Origin: a bacterium
GTDB lineage: Bacteria > Bdellovibrionota_C > UBA2361 > SZUA-149
Length of the DNA: 7,897 nucleotides
Reading direction: 5' to 3'
Assembly: GCA_003230795.1 (NCBI GenBank)
Contig: QIGM01000481.1
Location: 1 to 7,897, forward strand
Shown here in pieces: positions 6,057 through 7,897 of the stretch (within the stretch, counting starts at the first letter, position 1; the number at the start of each line of letters is the position of its first letter). The position numbers and the translations under genes were made by a program. Below the pieces are notes generated by a model. The model worked only from the letters and a program-made list of their open reading frames with translations. It was not told where the DNA came from and searched no databases.

Positions 6057-7897
6057 ATGAACGATTCTTCGAAAGAGTGGATTCTATGCGTTTGTAACAA
6101 CAGAAATCAATGTACGGTTGCCTTGCCGGTTGCTCGTGAACTGTTAAGCAAGCACGGCATACAAACAAAGTTTCTCTCACTTGACAGCTATTACAACCAA
6201 GGCGTGAATGCTGCGCTTGCGAATGTGGCGTTCCCTGTTGCGGAACTTCCGAGTCGTCATTGTGCTGGCAGGTATTACGAAGAGCTCGTTTTACGTTCTG
6301 CATTCATTTGGGAAGCAGCAGTGGAAGTGCATCAGCTTTTCGAAGAGCTCCGCCCTTCAGCGGTGCTCCTTGGCCACGATGTGGAGCTTATAGAACAGTT
6401 AATCGTGCGTGAGGCTGAGCGACGAGGAATACGGACCGCTCGTATTCAAGACGGAATCACCGGCCCGTTCCCGGTGGAGACAGAAGTTGGTCTAAGCGAA
6501 AGGCGACTAGTTTTTGAAGGTGGCTGTGACCTGCTTCTCATCTGGAACGACTACCTTCGCGACAATCTTATAAAGAGAAAAATTCCCGGCAAAATTGTTA
6601 CCGTGGGGGATCCTCGAACCGACTGTCTTCTTGCGTGGAAATCAGAAACAAAAGACGAAGCACCATACACAGTGCTTATAGCAGGACAGATTTGGGCAAA
6701 GCATCTTACCATGCCCTTTGATCGAGAGGTGGCAGTTTATCAAAGAATGATTAAACAGTTCTTGGCTCGTCCGGATACCAAAGTAATTTTTCGGCCACAT
6801 CCAGCGGAGGTGAATCGAGACGTCTTTCTTCACTATCCTGAGCTCTTTGATGGTCGTGTGGAAATCGTTGAAAGTGAGGATCTCTACGAAATTTTCAAAC
6901 GAGTGCATGTCGTTGTCGCAGTCTCATCTACCGTCACGATCGAGTCGGCGATGCTAGGCATTCCTACGTTTAGATTGGTCCATCTTTTGGAAGAGGACGT
7001 TGATGAGTTCAATAAACGAGAAGACGAGTTTGTTAGAAAACTAACAAGCGAGGACTTTCCTAATGTTTCTTACTTTGGGTACCTTGGGGCGGAGGAGTTT
7101 GTTCGAGACTACGCTCCGCGATTTGACGGTGGAGCTGCCGCTCGTGCAGCCGATGAGCTGCAACTCTTAATTGCAGAGAACCTGAAGTCGAAGGATCAAG
7201 AGCCGTTGGTTTCGGTTTTGCTTGGGCAAGACGAAGGGGACGTGAGAGGGGCGGTAAATAGCGTGCTGCGGTCGGGAAGTTTTCCGCTTGAGATTTTAGT
7301 GTGTGATACCAGTGCTGACGCCTCTATCTCTTTAGAATTGGCCGAGTTTGAAGACGACGACAGAGTTCACATCTACCATCGCCCTGGGGCGAAGCACGGG
7401 GCAGCGCTAAACGAGCTAATTAGTCTATCTAGCTGCGACGTGCTGCTAAGACTGGGACAAGGATGTGTTGCCTTTCCCGATTGGGCAAAGAACCTCTACG
7501 AAGCGCTCGAGAGTCAAGAGCAGGCACGTATAGCGATAAGTGAGTATGGAATACGAGATGATGGTGGACTGCTGTATAAAGCCCAGATTCTTCCCGACAT
7601 GCTTAGCGGTCAAGAGCTTGCAGCCTTGGAGACCCTAACGCTGATTGTTCAAGCGTATGCCTTCCGAAAAGAATTTGCCGTAAGGCTTAATGACCAAGAT
7701 CCTAACGCCGAGGGTGCTATGATTACGGGAGTAATCGAAGATATGGCCGACCGCTCTCGTGTGGCGATAGTCCACGGGAAGCGATTCCTTACGCCTCACG
7801 ATCATAAGCGCCGAGAGATAGCAGGCCCTCAGCCAATTGTTCGCCCACCTCTTTATTCTGAGTCGCCGAAATCGGCAGTTACCTCCAATCCGCTGAC
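6057..7897 (+). CDS. Two-domain glycosyltransferase (GT-B-like plus GT2-like), cut by the right edge
   Basis: The frame is open from ATG 6057 to the window end: at least 613 codons, with no stop. Residues about 8-370 look like a GT-B-fold surface-polysaccharide transferase (capsule / CDP-glycerol-transferase / UDP-GlcNAc-2-epimerase-like): RIQDG (129-133), CDLLLIWNDY, VGDPRTD (183-189), RPHPAE (246-251) and SSTVTIESAMLGIP (290-303), the usual donor-binding end of such folds. Residues about 382-490 match the start of a GT2 (GT-A) fold: EPLVSVLLG, SVLRSGSFPLEILVCDTSAD, then a strand ending FPDWAKNLYEAL. Where GT2 enzymes carry their DxD, this has LLRLGQGC (463-470), with no acidic residue, so this domain may bind but not transfer. 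The last about 110 residues are unassigned. No strong ribosome site is seen; an upstream in-frame TAA at 6024-6026 makes ATG 6057 the first start. It probably transfers the sugar made by the upstream synthase (inferred). Confidence 0.85.
   Translation, partial: MNDSSKEWILCVCNNRNQCTVALPVARELLSKHGIQTKFLSLDSYYNQGVNAALANVAFPVAELPSRHCAGRYYEELVLRSAFIWEAAVEVHQLFEELRPSAVLLGHDVELIEQLIVREAERRGIRTARIQDGITGPFPVETEVGLSERRLVFEGGCDLLLIWNDYLRDNLIKRKIPGKIVTVGDPRTDCLLAWKSETKDEAPYTVLIAGQIWAKHLTMPFDREVAVYQRMIKQFLARPDTKVIFRPHPAEVNRDVFLHYPELFDGRVEIVESEDLYEIFKRVHVVVAVSSTVTIESAMLGIPTFRLVHLLEEDVDEFNKREDEFVRKLTSEDFPNVSYFGYLGAEEFVRDYAPRFDGGAAARAADELQLLIAENLKSKDQEPLVSVLLGQDEGDVRGAVNSVLRSGSFPLEILVCDTSADASISLELAEFEDDDRVHIYHRPGAKHGAALNELISLSSCDVLLRLGQGCVAFPDWAKNLYEALESQEQARIAISEYGIRDDGGLLYKAQILPDMLSGQELAALETLTLIVQAYAFRKEFAVRLNDQDPNAEGAMITGVIEDMADRSRVAIVHGKRFLTPHDHKRREIAGPQPIVRPPLYSESPKSAVTSNPL

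Overview
The window looks like part of the chromosome of a Gram-negative (double-membraned) bacterium. The main evidence is a retrograde lipid-transport (Mla/MCE) operon that ends in an outer-membrane-type lipoprotein. Base composition is moderate, neither strongly AT- nor GC-rich by eye. The MlaD-like protein has a long helical tail and an NPKSIIAGPP...GPGE end, and it is followed by a PqiC/ABC_trans_aux-type lipoprotein. That arrangement is common in proteobacteria and their relatives, but I cannot name the species. All recognised genes are on the + strand.

Left part (1-2266): the 3' part of an MlaF-like ATPase gene, cut by the window edge, then an MlaD-like MCE protein, then an ABC-type transport auxiliary lipoprotein. 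The three are packed as one operon (1-nt gap, then a 4-nt ATGA overlap). Together they should form the inner-membrane ATPase, the periplasmic lipid-binding ring and the outer-membrane-side partner of a phospholipid transporter. The permease gene (MlaE) presumably lies just upstream, outside the window.

Middle (2267-3539): a 59-nt spacer carrying a 15-bp imperfect tandem duplication. It is followed by a class I SAM-dependent methyltransferase, resembling sugar-amine N-methyltransferases, and a closely coupled small cupin protein. I see no clear terminator between the lipid-transport genes and this pair.

Intergenic region (3540-3900): a 361-nt leader with no convincing gene. It holds several inverted repeats, a weak sigma70-like promoter and a Shine-Dalgarno sequence before a TTG start.

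Right part (3901-7897): a 691-codon gene fusing a complete NeuB-type nonulosonic acid synthase (with its SAF domain) to a xylose-isomerase/AP-endonuclease-2-like TIM barrel. Its stop codon lies inside the first of three perfect 23-bp tandem repeats, each able to form a hairpin. Next is a long open frame, running off the right edge, with a GT-B-like glycosyltransferase domain followed by a GT2-like domain whose usual acidic DxD site is missing. Methyltransferase, cupin, synthase fusion and glycosyltransferase fusion read as a surface-glycan locus that makes and transfers a nonulosonic-acid-like sugar. The two multi-domain fusions and the tandem hairpins are the most unusual content.
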